Shown: piece by piece, positions 6,350 through 6,434 of the stretch
How the letters are laid out: each line of letters begins with the position of its first letter
Position numbering within the stretch: position 1 is the first letter of the stretch
From: Oligoflexia bacterium
Lineage (GTDB): Bacteria > Myxococcota_A > UBA796 > UBA2385
Reading direction: 5' to 3'
Assembly (NCBI GenBank): GCA_013152105.1
Contig: JAADHA010000618.1
Coordinates: 1-6,434, forward strand
DNA: 6,434 nt
Made by a program: the position numbers and the translations under genes
The notes under the pieces: generated by a model
What the model was told of the DNA's origin: nothing
Database searches by the model: none
The model's input: only the letters and a program-made list of their open reading frames with translations

Positions 6350-6434
6350 TCAGCGCGTCAGGGCCTCGCGCAGGGCGGCGGTGGGGTCGATCGGCAGCGG
6401 CCTCGCCCCGCGCTCGGCCAGGCGGTGGCCCAGG
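6350..6434 (-). CDS. C-terminal end of an unidentified protein (cut by right edge)
   Basis: The minus strand enters from the right edge in an open frame of 27 sense codons and stops at TGA (6352-6350). The peptide starts LGHRLAERGARPLPIDP and ends TAALREALTR, with strong G/C bias at third positions, as expected for the tail of a real gene. The fragment is too short to name a family. The next minus-strand candidate start (GTG at 6320) is 29 bp downstream, which would suit an operon. Confidence 0.45.
   Translation of the reverse strand, partial: LGHRLAERGARPLPIDPTAALREALTR

Noticed and set aside
1..6434. CRISPR array, insertion sequence, phage or toxin-antitoxin module
   Set aside because: No spaced direct repeats, transposase motifs, terminal inverted repeats or recognisable small toxin gene pair were found.

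Overview
This is a GC-rich bacterial chromosomal window (about two thirds G+C by eye), with strong G/C bias at third codon positions. It holds two complete genes, two genes cut by the window edges, and one small uncertain gene. The mix (a soluble multi-PAS hybrid histidine kinase, a lipid-kinase-fold protein and a long HRDC-containing RecQ) would suit a high-GC Gram-negative lineage with many signalling genes, such as Myxococcota, Planctomycetota or a related group. Nothing in the window fixes the taxon. I see no mobile element, phage gene, CRISPR array, rRNA or tRNA.

Layout. Minus strand, 462 to 1: the N-terminal half of a diacylglycerol-kinase-fold lipid kinase, running off the left edge. 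Minus strand, 3192 to 502: a hybrid sensor kinase of 896 residues (REC, PAS, PAS, PAS, DHp, HATPase, REC). It ends 39 bp before the lipid kinase starts, so the two probably share a transcript. At 3193-3451 lies a 259-bp divergent spacer with several dyads. Plus strand, 3452 to 5794: a 780-residue RecQ helicase with helicase core, zinc-binding, RQC and HRDC domains, plus an unusually long insert before the zinc site. At 5795-5961 is a convergent spacer rich in inverted repeats. Minus strand, 6171 to 5962: a small unrecognised ORF that may be the 3' part of a frameshifted gene starting near 6320. Minus strand, 6434 to 6350: the last 27 codons of another gene entering from the right edge.

How the parts fit. 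The kinase is soluble, so it should sense an internal signal through its PAS domains. It should autophosphorylate on His532 and pass the phosphate to Asp823 in its C-terminal receiver. Its N-terminal receiver has lost the phosphoacceptor Asp (Thr66 instead) and probably works as a phosphorylation-independent interaction module. The co-oriented lipid kinase could be a co-regulated partner, but the sequence shows only proximity. RecQ is divergently transcribed and functionally separate (DNA repair).

Novelty. Nothing here is clearly a new system. The items most worth a second look are the degenerate receiver, the roughly 155-residue double winged-helix-like insert in RecQ, the kinase's TTG start behind a near-perfect Shine-Dalgarno with a cUUCGg hairpin upstream, and the possible frameshifted small gene at the right end.
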